A stretch of 64,000 nucleotides of DNA. It comes from Polaribacter sp. MED152 (GTDB lineage Bacteria; Bacteroidota; Bacteroidia; Flavobacteriales; Flavobacteriaceae). This document shows positions 18,195-27,138 of the stretch, one piece after another. Location of the stretch: contig NC_020830.1 in the NCBI RefSeq assembly GCF_000152945.2, positions 2,800,501 to 2,864,500 on the forward strand. Reading direction: 5' to 3'. A program made the translations under genes and the position numbers. Every line of letters begins with the position of its first letter. Positions within the stretch are counted from its first letter, which is position 1. The notes beneath the pieces were generated by a model that saw only the letters and a program-made list of their open reading frames with translations, was not told the DNA's origin and searched no databases.

Positions 18195-18623
18195 TTATTT
18201 AACGGTGATAGAAATGGTTTTATGATCGTCTAAAACAAATTTTGCTTCGTCAAAAGAAGGTGGTCCCATAAATCCTTTTGCATTATTAGAGAAACCATAA
18301 GGTTCTTTAGGAATACCAAACATTTTGGTATCCATAATATTATTGTCATTTGCATCATGAAAAACAGAAGCAGCATAAGCACCTTTTTTTAATCCTTTAA
18401 AATAGATAATTGCTTTACCATCTTTTACAATGGCATTTGCGCCTTTTGTGCCATCGCCTTTTTTTAGAAAACTTTCGGCTCTATCTGAAAGAGCTAAGAA
18501 AACTTTTCCACTATCTACTTCCATGCCTGAAACTTCAATAGTTAAGTCGTAGGTTTCTTCTTGTGCTTGTAGCGAAAAAATTCCTGTTAAAGTTAAAAGG
18601 CAAATGAATATTAAGTTTTTCAT
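18195..18623 (-). CDS. DUF2141 domain secreted protein
   Basis: A 142-residue protein with a signal peptide ending at about LQAQ. The DUF2141 pattern is clear: VEVSG-like strand near the start, then GAYAASVFHDANDNNIMDTKMFGIPKEPYGFSNNA in pieces, including the Asp/Asn-rich turn HDANDNNIMD that resembles a calcium-binding loop. Function of the family is not known; genes of this type often sit beside TonB receptors, as here (96 bp downstream of one). Confidence 0.85.
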   Translation of the reverse strand: MKNLIFICLLTLTGIFSLQAQEETYDLTIEVSGMEVDSGKVFLALSDRAESFLKKGDGTKGANAIVKDGKAIIYFKGLKKGAYAASVFHDANDNNIMDTKMFGIPKEPYGFSNNAKGFMGPPSFDEAKFVLDDHKTISITVK

Positions 18624-18719
18624 GATCTTATTTTTTGATGATTCAAATATCTGATGTTTTTGTGAAAATAAAACAATAATGATACCGAATTGTAAATTTA
18701 AACAGATGAATTGTAAATT

Positions 18720-20876
18720 TTATAAATTATCTAATTGATTTGATTTGTTATCGTCACTAATTGTCCAGAAAAAACCAATAAAGAAAAATCGATCTGCATT
18801 TGGTAAAATGGCTTGTCTATCAAAGTTTCCATTTATATCTGCTGTGTTATTGTAATTATAACCAAATACATTTTTAGTGCCTAAAACATTGTTTACAGAA
18901 AGATATAATATTTTCTGAGCATCTATTAAATAAGCCCAATTTAAACTAACAGAATTGTAATTTTTGGTTTTATTATTTAAAAAACCTGCTTCATTTGGGT
19001 TGGTATAGGTTCTACCAGAGGCAAAATTATAGGTAATACCAACTTGACTTTTCCAATCCTCGATCAAATGTTTTGCAACAAAAGAAAAGTTATGTTGAGA
19101 TGCAAAGTTAGGTGTGGCTTTTATGGGGTAATTTCTATACTCTCTTTCTGTATCTAAAAATGAATAAGATACCCAATAATCTGTATTTTTAATTTTTTGA
19201 TTTTGTCTCCAAAATACATCAATACCTTTGGCATAACCATTTCCATTATTATTAAAGTTGGTGTTAAAATTGGGCAAGTTTGTGTCGAATTTTATTAAAT
19301 CTTTATAATTCTTAAGATAGGCTTCAACTCTAAATATCTGATTCTTTTTAGTATGTTGATAATTTGCAATTAAATGAGAGGTATTTTCTGATGAAAATTC
19401 TTGAGAAAACTTTAGATAATCATTTTTTGGATTTTGATAAAACATTCCATAAGCCAATGAAAATTGCGAGTTTTTACTTGCCTTTAATGATAAAGACATT
19501 CGTGGAGCAATCGTAAATTCATTTAAAACATTTGTGTATTCACCTCTAACACCTATTTGCGCTGCTAAGTTTTTCGAAAAGAAAATATCGGTTTCAGCAA
19601 AACTTGCAAAAATGGATTTGTTAAATCCGTAATTAAATTCTGGTTGATTTGTAGGAGTGTAATTTTCATCAAAATTGGTAATAAAATACTCAGAACCAAA
19701 ACTTACTCTAAATCTGCTTGTAAATTGCTTTCTTAACTTTACTTTAAAATGAGCTGAATTTTCATTGCTATTAATAACATCATCAAATATTTTAATTGTA
19801 GAATTGTCGTTAGTAAAACTTAATCCTCCTTGTATTCTCCAATTATTACCAATCTTATTTTTGTAAGAACTATTTACATAAAGGTTTCTATTTTGTAAGC
19901 CAAAACGAAATCCGTCATCAAAATTGATGTCCTCTTGAATAATATCTAAATCAGAATAACTATAAGCGCCATAAATTTTAAGCATAGAATCATCTTTAAA
20001 ACTATGTCTGTACACCATTTCTCCATTTAAAGATTGCACCGGTTTTAGCCATTTGTTTCTATCAGGAAAAGCCTCTAAATAAGGTGCTAAATTTATGTAT
20101 GAAGCATTTACACTTAACGAATTGTTTTCCCAAATTTGGGTGTTTCCAACACCTAAACCTAAGGTCATCAAAGAGATGTCTGTTTTTTCTTGGTCTGGTT
20201 TATCTATAGTAGTTAAGTCTAGAACACTAGACAATGCTTGGCCATATTCAGCAGAATATCCTCCTGTAGAAAAGGTAATTCCTTGAAACAAAAAAGGTGA
20301 GTAACGTCCACGAGTTGGAGTGTTATTGGGTGTAGGACTGTATGGAGTAAATACTCGAATACCATCAATAAAAATTTGAGTTTCTTCAGCTTCTCCACCT
20401 CTTACAAACAAGCGCCCATCTTCATCTACAGTTGAGGTTCCAGGTAGGGTTAGTATGGCACCAAAAACATCTCCTAATGCACTAGCTGTAGTTACAATAT
20501 CTAATGGTTTTAAAACAGTTACTTTGGCTTTTTCCCCAGCTTTAAAAGTACCAGCATTAATGGTAACTGCATCTAAAGAATTTACATCATCTTTAAGCTT
20601 TATGGTTAGATTTTGTAATAAACTAACTTCTGCAGTTTTGGTAAAGGTTTCAAAAGAAATAAAGGATACAACAATAGTTTGTGATTTATTTTCTTCGGTT
20701 TTGAAGCTAAATATTCCTTTTTCGTCAGTAGAAGTACCATCATAAGTGCCATCTAAATAAACACTTGCCCCGAAAATTGGGTTTCCTTTGCTGTCTAAAA
20801 CTTTACCTGAAATAGTAGTTTGTGAATAGATAGATAATGAACAAAATAGGATTAGTAAATATAAAAATCGTTTCAT
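18720..20876 (-). CDS. TonB-dependent receptor with carboxypeptidase-regulatory-like domain
   Basis: A 718-residue outer-membrane protein. After the signal peptide (LILFCSLSIYSQ), residues about 20-105 form the CarboxypepD_reg-like beta-sandwich (ISGKVLDSKGNPIFGASVYL). The plug domain follows (LFVRGGEAEETQIFIDGIRV, about 165-185), and the rest is a beta-barrel ending in an aromatic segment. At 718 residues it is shorter than SusC-type receptors (about 1000), and no SusD gene is adjacent, so polysaccharide import is not indicated. The ligand is unknown. Upstream gene of a set with DUF2141 and TPR proteins. Confidence 0.9.
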   Translation of the reverse strand: MKRFLYLLILFCSLSIYSQTTISGKVLDSKGNPIFGASVYLDGTYDGTSTDEKGIFSFKTEENKSQTIVVSFISFETFTKTAEVSLLQNLTIKLKDDVNSLDAVTINAGTFKAGEKAKVTVLKPLDIVTTASALGDVFGAILTLPGTSTVDEDGRLFVRGGEAEETQIFIDGIRVFTPYSPTPNNTPTRGRYSPFLFQGITFSTGGYSAEYGQALSSVLDLTTIDKPDQEKTDISLMTLGLGVGNTQIWENNSLSVNASYINLAPYLEAFPDRNKWLKPVQSLNGEMVYRHSFKDDSMLKIYGAYSYSDLDIIQEDINFDDGFRFGLQNRNLYVNSSYKNKIGNNWRIQGGLSFTNDNSTIKIFDDVINSNENSAHFKVKLRKQFTSRFRVSFGSEYFITNFDENYTPTNQPEFNYGFNKSIFASFAETDIFFSKNLAAQIGVRGEYTNVLNEFTIAPRMSLSLKASKNSQFSLAYGMFYQNPKNDYLKFSQEFSSENTSHLIANYQHTKKNQIFRVEAYLKNYKDLIKFDTNLPNFNTNFNNNGNGYAKGIDVFWRQNQKIKNTDYWVSYSFLDTEREYRNYPIKATPNFASQHNFSFVAKHLIEDWKSQVGITYNFASGRTYTNPNEAGFLNNKTKNYNSVSLNWAYLIDAQKILYLSVNNVLGTKNVFGYNYNNTADINGNFDRQAILPNADRFFFIGFFWTISDDNKSNQLDNL

Positions 20877-20969
20877 GCTTTTGGTTTTTGATAGTACAAA
20901 AGTGAATCGATTTTAAGGGATAAAATAATTAGAAATACTGAGTTGTTATTTTTGATTGACGAATTGTAA

Positions 20970-21329
20970 TTACGCTCTACTTGGTTTGTTTTGTAGTAAA
21001 TAAAAAACTAAACCACCAATAAAATAGAGCAATGCATCTATAGGGTCTGAGGTATAACGAACTAGTTGATTGGGTAATAGGTACTCAAATATAAAGGCAT
21101 AAAGTGCGCAAACATATAAAATGATTGGTAGCTTTAAAACAAAGTTAGTATCATTTCTAGACCATCTTAAAAATAGCAAACATACATAGAGCACTATTGG
21201 TATGATAAGAAAATCATTAAGATAATTATTTAACAATCTTGGTAGCGATAATTCTAAAGATTGAAAAATATAGACACTTGTGCCTAGTGTAAAAGATAAA
21301 ATGCAAAAAATACTTAGCCTCAAATTCAT
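20970..21329 (-). CDS. small integral membrane protein
   Basis: About 119 residues with four predicted hydrophobic helices and a short polar C-terminus (QNKPSRA). I take the ATG at 21329, one base after the stop codon of the upstream zinc-ribbon gene; an earlier start would overlap that gene. No family recognised. Its tight arrangement with the zinc-ribbon protein and NDH-2 suggests one transcript. Confidence 0.6.
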   Translation of the reverse strand: MNLRLSIFCILSFTLGTSVYIFQSLELSLPRLLNNYLNDFLIIPIVLYVCLLFLRWSRNDTNFVLKLPIILYVCALYAFIFEYLLPNQLVRYTSDPIDALLYFIGGLVFYLLQNKPSRA

Positions 21330-21330
21330 A

Positions 21331-21636
21331 TTAACCAGCAGCAACCATTGCAATTAACCAAGCTAAACCAGCACCAATTGCACTTACCACAGTTACCACA
21401 GAATAAATAAGCCAACCAATAATTCTATAAAATACATTATTGCTTTTTTTCAAACGTTCTGCAAGGTTCGGATTTTCTAATTCTTCAATAGCTTCATCTA
21501 TTTGTTCTTGCTTAACTTCTGCAGCCTTTATTTCTCTCTTTTTTTCATCAGATATGAGTGTGTTACAGTTTTTGCAATACTCTCTATTGGTATTAAATAC
21601 TCCACAATTAGGGCATTTTACAATTCTAGTGCTCAT
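21331..21636 (-). CDS. zinc-ribbon membrane protein
   Basis: A 101-residue protein. The N-terminus has a CxxC...CxxC zinc ribbon (CPNCGVFNTNREYCKNC), followed by a charged helix (about 30-65) and a C-terminal hydrophobic segment of one long or two short helices (IIGWLIYSVVTVVSAIGAG). Function unknown. It lies 2 bp after the NDH-2 stop and 1 bp before the small membrane protein gene. Confidence 0.7.
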   Translation of the reverse strand: MSTRIVKCPNCGVFNTNREYCKNCNTLISDEKKREIKAAEVKQEQIDEAIEELENPNLAERLKKSNNVFYRIIGWLIYSVVTVVSAIGAGLAWLIAMVAAG

Positions 21637-21638
21637 AG

Positions 21639-22922
21639 TTAAACAATATTTTTCTTTTTAAAAGGACGAATTATGAGGCGTGTTTCTCTATCAAATCGAA
21701 TATAATTATACACCCAGTTTAAAAATACAATGGCTTTGTTTCTAAAGCCAATTAATGAAAATAAGTGAACAAACATCCATACAAACCAAGCGAAAACCCC
21801 TTGAAATTTCCATTTTGGCAAGTCTACTACAGCTTTATTTCTTCCTATTGTAGCCATAGAACCTTTATCATTATAAACAAAAGCTTTGGTTTTTTTATGA
21901 AATAGTTTAGCAATAATATTCTTGGCAACAAGTTTACCTTGCTGAATGGCTGGTTGAGCCATCATTGGGTGCCCATATGGATTTTTTTCTGATTTCATAC
22001 AAGCAACATCACCAATAGCGTAAATGTTATCATAGTTTTCAACTTGATTAAACTCATTTACCCTATATCTTTCGACTCTCTCAATAATACAGCTAGAGTT
22101 TAATCCGTTAACAATTTCACCTTTTACACCTGCAGTCCAAATTACGGTTTCAGCTCTAAAATGGTCTTCACCATTTGTAGTTACAATTTTACCATCATAA
22201 TTTAAAACACGAAGATTTTTCCAAACATTAACACCTAAACCAATCAAGAAATCTTCGGCTTTTTCAGAAGCTTCAGCACTCATACCCTTTAAAATTTCAG
22301 CAGAACTTTGTATGAGGTTTATTTGCATTTTTCTAATATCTAAATCTGGGTAATCTTTAGGTAAAATTCCCTTTTTCATTTCAGCTAAAGCACCAGCCAA
22401 TTCTACTCCTGTTGGCCCTCCACCAACAATTACAAAATTCATTAAGGCATTGCGTTCTTCTAAATTATCGGTTAGTAATGCTTCTTCAAAATTTTCTAAA
22501 ACCAAACTTCTAATGTCTAAAGCCTGTGGTACAGACTTCATTTCCATGGTGTTTTCTTGGATGTTTTTGTTCCCAAAAAAATTTGTTGTAGAACCAGTAG
22601 CAATGATTAATTCGTCGTAATCTAAATTTCCAATAGAGGTTTCTATGATTTTTTTATCAGGATGAATTTCTACAACCTCAGCCAATCTAAAAAAGAAATT
22701 TTTTACATCATTAAACCTTTTTCTAAGCGGAAAGGCAATAGAATCTGGCTCTAAACCACCTGTTGCTACTTGGTATAATAATGGTTGGAATGTATGATAG
22801 TTATGTTTGTCTACCAAAACAACTTGCAATTCTTGATTCTCTAACCCTTTTGCAGCAGCTAAACCTGCAAAACCTCCACCAATAATAACAACTCTAGGAA
22901 AACTTGACTGTGGTAAATTCAT
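21639..22922 (-). CDS. type II NADH dehydrogenase-like NAD(P)/FAD oxidoreductase
   Basis: About 427 residues from the ATG at 22922; an upstream ATG at 22946 would add eight residues not typical of the family. FAD-binding GGGFAGL follows RVVIIG, VDKHNYHTFQPLLYQVA is a signature of NDH-2, the NADH fold has VGGGPTGVELAG, and the second FAD motif is AIGDVA. The C-terminal ~60 residues contain hydrophobic and amphipathic helices (FAWFVWMFVHLFSLIGF) that attach the enzyme to the inner membrane. It oxidises NADH and reduces menaquinone without proton pumping. First gene of a three-gene set with two small membrane proteins. Confidence 0.9.
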   Translation of the reverse strand: MNLPQSSFPRVVIIGGGFAGLAAAKGLENQELQVVLVDKHNYHTFQPLLYQVATGGLEPDSIAFPLRKRFNDVKNFFFRLAEVVEIHPDKKIIETSIGNLDYDELIIATGSTTNFFGNKNIQENTMEMKSVPQALDIRSLVLENFEEALLTDNLEERNALMNFVIVGGGPTGVELAGALAEMKKGILPKDYPDLDIRKMQINLIQSSAEILKGMSAEASEKAEDFLIGLGVNVWKNLRVLNYDGKIVTTNGEDHFRAETVIWTAGVKGEIVNGLNSSCIIERVERYRVNEFNQVENYDNIYAIGDVACMKSEKNPYGHPMMAQPAIQQGKLVAKNIIAKLFHKKTKAFVYNDKGSMATIGRNKAVVDLPKWKFQGVFAWFVWMFVHLFSLIGFRNKAIVFLNWVYNYIRFDRETRLIIRPFKKKNIV

Positions 22923-23023
22923 ATCAATTTTTAATAAATCTAACACAAATTTACTGAAAAGAAAAGTGAATTATAATTCCTTCTAAGATTATCTTTAAAA
23001 TGATAATCATATTGTTGAAACGA

Positions 23024-23557
23024 TTATTTAAAGCTCGATTTAATTTGTACTAAGCTTTTATTGGTCGTTATAAATTCATCTACAATTTTGCGCTTTAAAA
23101 TTGACGGTTTTTCATTGTAATAGGCTGTCCAGTTATCATTTTTAAGTAAATGCTTTATTTGTTTTACTTTTTTTTGCGCTTCAGAATAAGAAAATAACGC
23201 TTCTATTGTTGAAGAATTTTTAGGTTTTATTTCTGCAGAATTGTTAGTGTAATCAACTGAAATTGTAAAAAGTTTTTGGTTCGATAAAATAGGGTAGAAG
23301 TCTACCCAATTTGCATAGCCAATTACTTCACGTTGATTTTTATAAGATTGTTTAGAAATAAATTTCCACCTGCAATTGGCTACTCTTCCCCAATGATTAG
23401 ATTTTCTAAAAACACCTTCTTCTGTATAGTAATATTTACTTTCAGATTTGCTTTTAAAGAATTTGTTGTCGGGAAAATTAAAATCATCTACCTCTTTAAA
23501 TTCGCAAAAGGTGTGTTTAAAAAAGTTAGTTGAATTGTAGGTTTTTAAGTTCGACAT
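23024..23557 (-). CDS. hypothetical protein
   Basis: A 177-residue protein not recognised. No signal peptide or membrane helix is evident. It is rich in Lys, Asn, Phe and Tyr, with a central HWGRVANCRWKF segment and several aromatic strands (WVDFYPILSNQKLF). The ATG directly follows the TAA of the upstream phosphoesterase gene, so the two are co-transcribed. Confidence 0.6.
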   Translation of the reverse strand: MSNLKTYNSTNFFKHTFCEFKEVDDFNFPDNKFFKSKSESKYYYTEEGVFRKSNHWGRVANCRWKFISKQSYKNQREVIGYANWVDFYPILSNQKLFTISVDYTNNSAEIKPKNSSTIEALFSYSEAQKKVKQIKHLLKNDNWTAYYNEKPSILKRKIVDEFITTNKSLVQIKSSFK

Positions 23558-24445
23558 TTATTTAATTACTAATTTGCGAGAAGGTTCACGCTCATAACCT
23601 TGAATAAAAATGGTGTCTTTTGTAAACTTGGCCTTTGCAAAGGCTGAGGTGTTTTCTGTATCAACCATACCTTTAAAAGTTAGATAATGAACATTGTTCA
23701 CCATTTCATAACCACCTGCATGATTATGACCATTAAAGAAGAATTTTACATTTTTATAAGCTTTTATAATCTGTAAGAATTGTTCTCTATTCCAAATATT
23801 ATGCTGATCTATAGGATAAATAGGAAAGTGACAATAAAAGCCTACATTTTGGTTTTTTGCTTTGGCTTCTTCTAATTCAGTTTTTACCCAATTTAATTGA
23901 GTCTTACTTAAACCACCATTGTATTTTTTAACATAAGGCAAGTTTTTATCTTTTAGTAGATTATAGAGAGAATCTGTTTGTTGCTTCTTAGTTTTAGTTG
24001 TTGAACCATAAAAGCTTAAATCATTTCCATCTAAGACAATAAATCTCCAATCACTTTTTGAAAAACTGTAGTATCTATTTTTTAAATCTAGCTTAGAAAT
24101 AATTTTTTCTTTATTAGTTTCACCAACATCAAAATCATGATTTCCTAAAACGTGATAAGTATTAGATTTTAACTTGTGCCAAGTTGGTAAAATACTATCC
24201 AAACTTGCCATTTTTTGATCTATAAAATCACCCAAGTGAATGGTATAATTTAAAGAATCTTTATTTAGTTCTGTAACAGCGTCTTTTAGCCTTTGAGGTG
24301 ATTTCTTGTAATAACGATCCCATTTAATTTCGCAATCACAATATTGACAATCAGCAATAATACCAATTTTAAAATCGGTGGTTTTATGAGTTGAGCAAGA
24401 GGTTATCAATACTAATATTGATAAAAAGAACAGTATGTTTTTCAT
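23558..24445 (-). CDS. metallophosphoesterase lipoprotein resembling ADP-ribose/CDP-alcohol diphosphatase
   Basis: About 295 residues from the ATG at 24445, which gives a clean lipoprotein signal with lipobox LITSC; the longer upstream frame adds an implausible hydrophobic leader. Calcineurin-like motifs are present: IADCQYCDCE (Asp, with Gln-Tyr in place of the usual His, as in Mn-dependent ADP-ribose/CDP-alcohol diphosphatases), LGDFIDQ, LGNHDFDV, YCHFPIYP and NGHNHAGG. Probably an envelope-located nucleotide or phosphodiester hydrolase; the exact substrate is inferred only from resemblance. Confidence 0.78.
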   Translation of the reverse strand: MKNILFFLSILVLITSCSTHKTTDFKIGIIADCQYCDCEIKWDRYYKKSPQRLKDAVTELNKDSLNYTIHLGDFIDQKMASLDSILPTWHKLKSNTYHVLGNHDFDVGETNKEKIISKLDLKNRYYSFSKSDWRFIVLDGNDLSFYGSTTKTKKQQTDSLYNLLKDKNLPYVKKYNGGLSKTQLNWVKTELEEAKAKNQNVGFYCHFPIYPIDQHNIWNREQFLQIIKAYKNVKFFFNGHNHAGGYEMVNNVHYLTFKGMVDTENTSAFAKAKFTKDTIFIQGYEREPSRKLVIK

Positions 24446-24481
24446 GAGTTCAAAAATATATAAAATGATTAGTTTATAAAT

Positions 24482-24513
24482 AAAAAACGCAATCAACTTA
24501 ATGATTGCGTTTT
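24482..24513. terminator. bidirectional terminator between dnaK and the phosphoesterase gene
   Basis: AAAACGCAATCA (24484-24495) pairs with TGATTGCGTTTT (24502-24513) over a six-base loop, with A-tract and T-tract. It ends dnaK on the minus strand. Confidence 0.85.
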
Positions 24514-24555
24514 ACATTTATATAGACTCTAAATGGTTACATTTAGAAGGACTGC

Positions 24556-26460
24556 CTATTTTACTTCTTCAAAATCTACATCCTCTACATTATCTCCTTG
24601 ATCTGCACTTGCATCTGGCTGACCTTGAGCTTGAGCTCCTTCAGCTCCTGCAGCACCACCTTGAGCAGCATACATTTCTTCAGAGGCAACTTTCCAAGCT
24701 TCATTAATCTTTTCCATTGCAGCATCAATCTGTGCAAGGTCTTTAGATTCATGAGCAGCTTTTAATTCAACTAAAGCAGCTTCAATTGGGTCTTTTTTAT
24801 CCGCAGATAATTTATCACCAAATTCTTTTAATTGCTTTTCTGTTTGAAAAATCATAGAATCTGCAGCATTAATTTTTTCAGCAGTTTCTTTTGCAGCTTT
24901 ATCAGCATCAGCATTTGCTTCTGCTTCTTGTCTCATCTTTTCAATTTCTTCTTCAGATAATCCTGATGAAGCTTCGATTCTAATTTCGTGAGACTTGTTA
25001 GTTCCTTTATCTAAAGCAGATACTTTAATAATACCATTTGCATCAATATCGAAAGTTACTTCAATTTGAGGTACACCTCTTTGTGCTGGTGGTAAACCAT
25101 CTAGGTGAAAACGACCAATTGTATTATTGTCTGCAGCCATTGCTCTTTCTCCTTGTAGAACGTGAATTTCTACAGAAGGTTGATTATCTACTGCAGTAGA
25201 AAATACTTGAGATTTTTTAGTTGGAATGGTGGTGTTTGCATCAATTAATTTTGTGAAAACATTACCCATTGTTTCAATACCTAAAGATAAAGGTGTAACA
25301 TCTAATAATAATACATCTTTTACATCTCCAGATAAAACTCCACCTTGAATAGCAGCTCCTAAAGAAACAACCTCATCTGGGTTAACTCCTTTACTTGGTG
25401 CTTTTCCAAAGAATTTTTCTACAGCTTCTTGAATAGCTGGTATTCTTGTAGAACCACCTACTAAAATAATTTCATCTATTTCAGAAGTTGATAAATCAGC
25501 ATTTTTTAATGCAGTTTTACATGGCTCAATAGTTCTTTTCACTAAATCATCTATTAATTGCTCAAATTTAGATCTAGATAAAGTTCTTACTAAGTGTTTT
25601 GGTCCGCTAGCTGTAGCAGTAACATATGGTAAGTTAATTTCTGTAGAAGAAGAACTAGATAATTCAATCTTAGCTTTTTCTGCAGCTTCTTTTAAACGTT
25701 GTAAAGCCATTGGGTCTTTACGTAAGTCCATATTTTCATCTGCTTCAAACTCATCTGCTAACCAGTTAATGATTTTTTCATCAACATCATCACCACCTAA
25801 ATGTGTATCACCATCAGTAGCTAATACTTCAAATACTCCATCTCCTAACTCTAAGATAGATACATCATGTGTACCACCTCCAAAGTCAAAAACAACAATT
25901 TTCTTATCGTCATTTGCTTTATCCATACCATAAGCTAATGCTGCTGCAGTTGGCTCATTGATAATTCTTTCTACTTTTAAACCAGCAATTTCACCAGCTT
26001 CTTTAGTAGCTTGTCTTTGTGCATCGTTAAAATATGCAGGTACTGTAATTACAGCTTGAGAAACATCTGCGCCTAAATAATCTTCTGCAGTTTTTTTCAT
26101 TTTCTGTAATACCATTGCAGAAATTTCTTGAGGTGTATATAAACGACCATCAATATCTACTCTTGGTGTATCATTATCTCCGTTAACAACTTTGTAAGGT
26201 ACTCTTTGCACTTCTTTAGAAGACTCAGAGAATTTATTACCCATAAAACGTTTAATAGAATAAACAGTTTTAGTTGGGTTTGTCACTGCTTGTCTTTTAG
26301 CAGGGTCACCAATCTTACGTTCTCCACCCTCAACAAAGGCAACAATAGATGGTGTAGTTCTTTTTCCTTCAGCATTAGGAATTACAACTGGCTCATTACC
26401 TTCCATAACAGAAACACATGAGTTGGTAGTTCCTAAATCTATTCCTATAATTTTACTCAT
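24556..26460 (-). CDS. dnaK: molecular chaperone DnaK (Hsp70)
   Basis: A 634-residue Hsp70. The N-terminus [13 protein letters not shown], the ATPase signatures [14 protein letters not shown] and [13 protein letters not shown], the hydrophobic linker around [16 protein letters not shown], the substrate domain, and a Gly/Ala/Gln-rich tail ending DVDFEEVK are all intact. It folds and protects proteins with DnaJ and GrpE, neither of which is encoded nearby. A possible promoter precedes it (26511-26525). Confidence 0.99.
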   Translation of the reverse strand: MSKIIGIDLGTTNSCVSVMEGNEPVVIPNAEGKRTTPSIVAFVEGGERKIGDPAKRQAVTNPTKTVYSIKRFMGNKFSESSKEVQRVPYKVVNGDNDTPRVDIDGRLYTPQEISAMVLQKMKKTAEDYLGADVSQAVITVPAYFNDAQRQATKEAGEIAGLKVERIINEPTAAALAYGMDKANDDKKIVVFDFGGGTHDVSILELGDGVFEVLATDGDTHLGGDDVDEKIINWLADEFEADENMDLRKDPMALQRLKEAAEKAKIELSSSSSTEINLPYVTATASGPKHLVRTLSRSKFEQLIDDLVKRTIEPCKTALKNADLSTSEIDEIILVGGSTRIPAIQEAVEKFFGKAPSKGVNPDEVVSLGAAIQGGVLSGDVKDVLLLDVTPLSLGIETMGNVFTKLIDANTTIPTKKSQVFSTAVDNQPSVEIHVLQGERAMAADNNTIGRFHLDGLPPAQRGVPQIEVTFDIDANGIIKVSALDKGTNKSHEIRIEASSGLSEEEIEKMRQEAEANADADKAAKETAEKINAADSMIFQTEKQLKEFGDKLSADKKDPIEAALVELKAAHESKDLAQIDAAMEKINEAWKVASEEMYAAQGGAAGAEGAQAQGQPDASADQGDNVEDVDFEEVK

Positions 26461-26510
26461 AATTTTTATTTATATTAAATTTTATTTTTCAATTTTACAG
26501 TTACTATTAG

Positions 26511-26525
26511 TCAAAGGCTATGCCA
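26511..26525 (-). promoter_or_regulatory. candidate dnaK promoter (sigma-54-like, or spaced TA-TTTG)
   Basis: On the minus strand TGGCATAGCCTTTGA resembles the -24/-12 consensus TGGCACG-N4-TTGC except for A instead of C at -12. It also contains TAGCCTTTG, one base longer than the common TAnnTTTG box. It lies about 50 bp before dnaK. The two readings cannot be separated by eye. Confidence 0.35.
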
Positions 26526-26649
26526 ACTGGTTTTTGATTAGAAAATGTCAGTTTTTTAAGTTTTGCCATTTAAAAATTATGACAAGATGACATAAATTCA
26601 CTTTTTTTGATGCTCTAAAAAAGTGTTTCCTTTTCTGTTTTTAATTTCC

Positions 26650-26657
26650 TATATTTG
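26650..26657 (+). promoter_or_regulatory. candidate promoter of the DUF2853 gene
   Basis: TATATTTG is an exact TAnnTTTG -7 box, with TTTC (26626-26629) 20 bases upstream as a near -33 element. The start codon lies 50 bp downstream. Confidence 0.55.
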
Positions 26658-26707
26658 GATAATACAATAAGAATTAAATCTTTAAACCAATAAATTAATT
26701 AGACACC

Positions 26708-27049
26708 ATGAGTAAATTTGACGAAAAAGTTGCTTTGTACAAAAAATTTATGGACGATAGAAATCTACGTTCAAATACAGAATTATTAGCTGCTGTAACT
26801 AAAGGATTAGGTCCATCAATATATAAAGCCGATGCTGAAACAGTATCTGGTTCTGATGCAAAAGAACTGGCAACTGTAAAAAATAATTTTTTAATTAAAA
26901 AGTTAGGTTTAGCAGATAGTGCTGAGTTAGATGCTGGTATAGAGGAAGTAATGGAACGAATTGGTAAATCTGAAAGAAAAAAATACAGAGCAGTTGTTTA
27001 TTATATGCTTGTTAAAAAGTTCGATAAAGAATCTGTTTACGGAATGTAA
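26708..27049 (+). CDS. DUF2853 family protein
   Basis: A 113-residue, highly charged and mostly helical protein matching the DUF2853 family (KGLGPSIYKADAETVSGSD and a C-terminal RAVVYYMLVKKFDKESVY). Small soluble protein of unknown function, common in Bacteroidota. It is divergent from dnaK, with its own promoter-like sequence and terminator. Confidence 0.85.
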   Translation: MSKFDEKVALYKKFMDDRNLRSNTELLAAVTKGLGPSIYKADAETVSGSDAKELATVKNNFLIKKLGLADSAELDAGIEEVMERIGKSERKKYRAVVYYMLVKKFDKESVYGM

Positions 27050-27072
27050 CTAAAATACATTTTAATAAATTC

Positions 27073-27104
27073 AAAAAAATCCAGCTCATTGAGTTGGATT
27101 TTTT
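27073..27104 (+). terminator. terminator after the DUF2853 gene
   Basis: ATCCAGCTC (27079-27087) pairs with GAGTTGGAT (27091-27099), including one G-U pair, over an ATT loop and followed by TTTTT. Confidence 0.85.
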
Positions 27105-27138
27105 ACATTTACACCAGAATTTATTTAAATTTTTAGGA

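Noticed and set aside
22987..23008. GATTATC/GATAATC inverted repeat after the hypothetical gene
   Set aside because: Only seven AT-rich pairs with an eight-base loop and no T-run; too weak for a terminator or operator call.
24501..24707. 68-codon plus-strand frame rich in Leu and His over the 3' end of dnaK
   Set aside because: Antisense shadow of the Gly/Ala/Gln-rich DnaK tail; starts inside the terminator.
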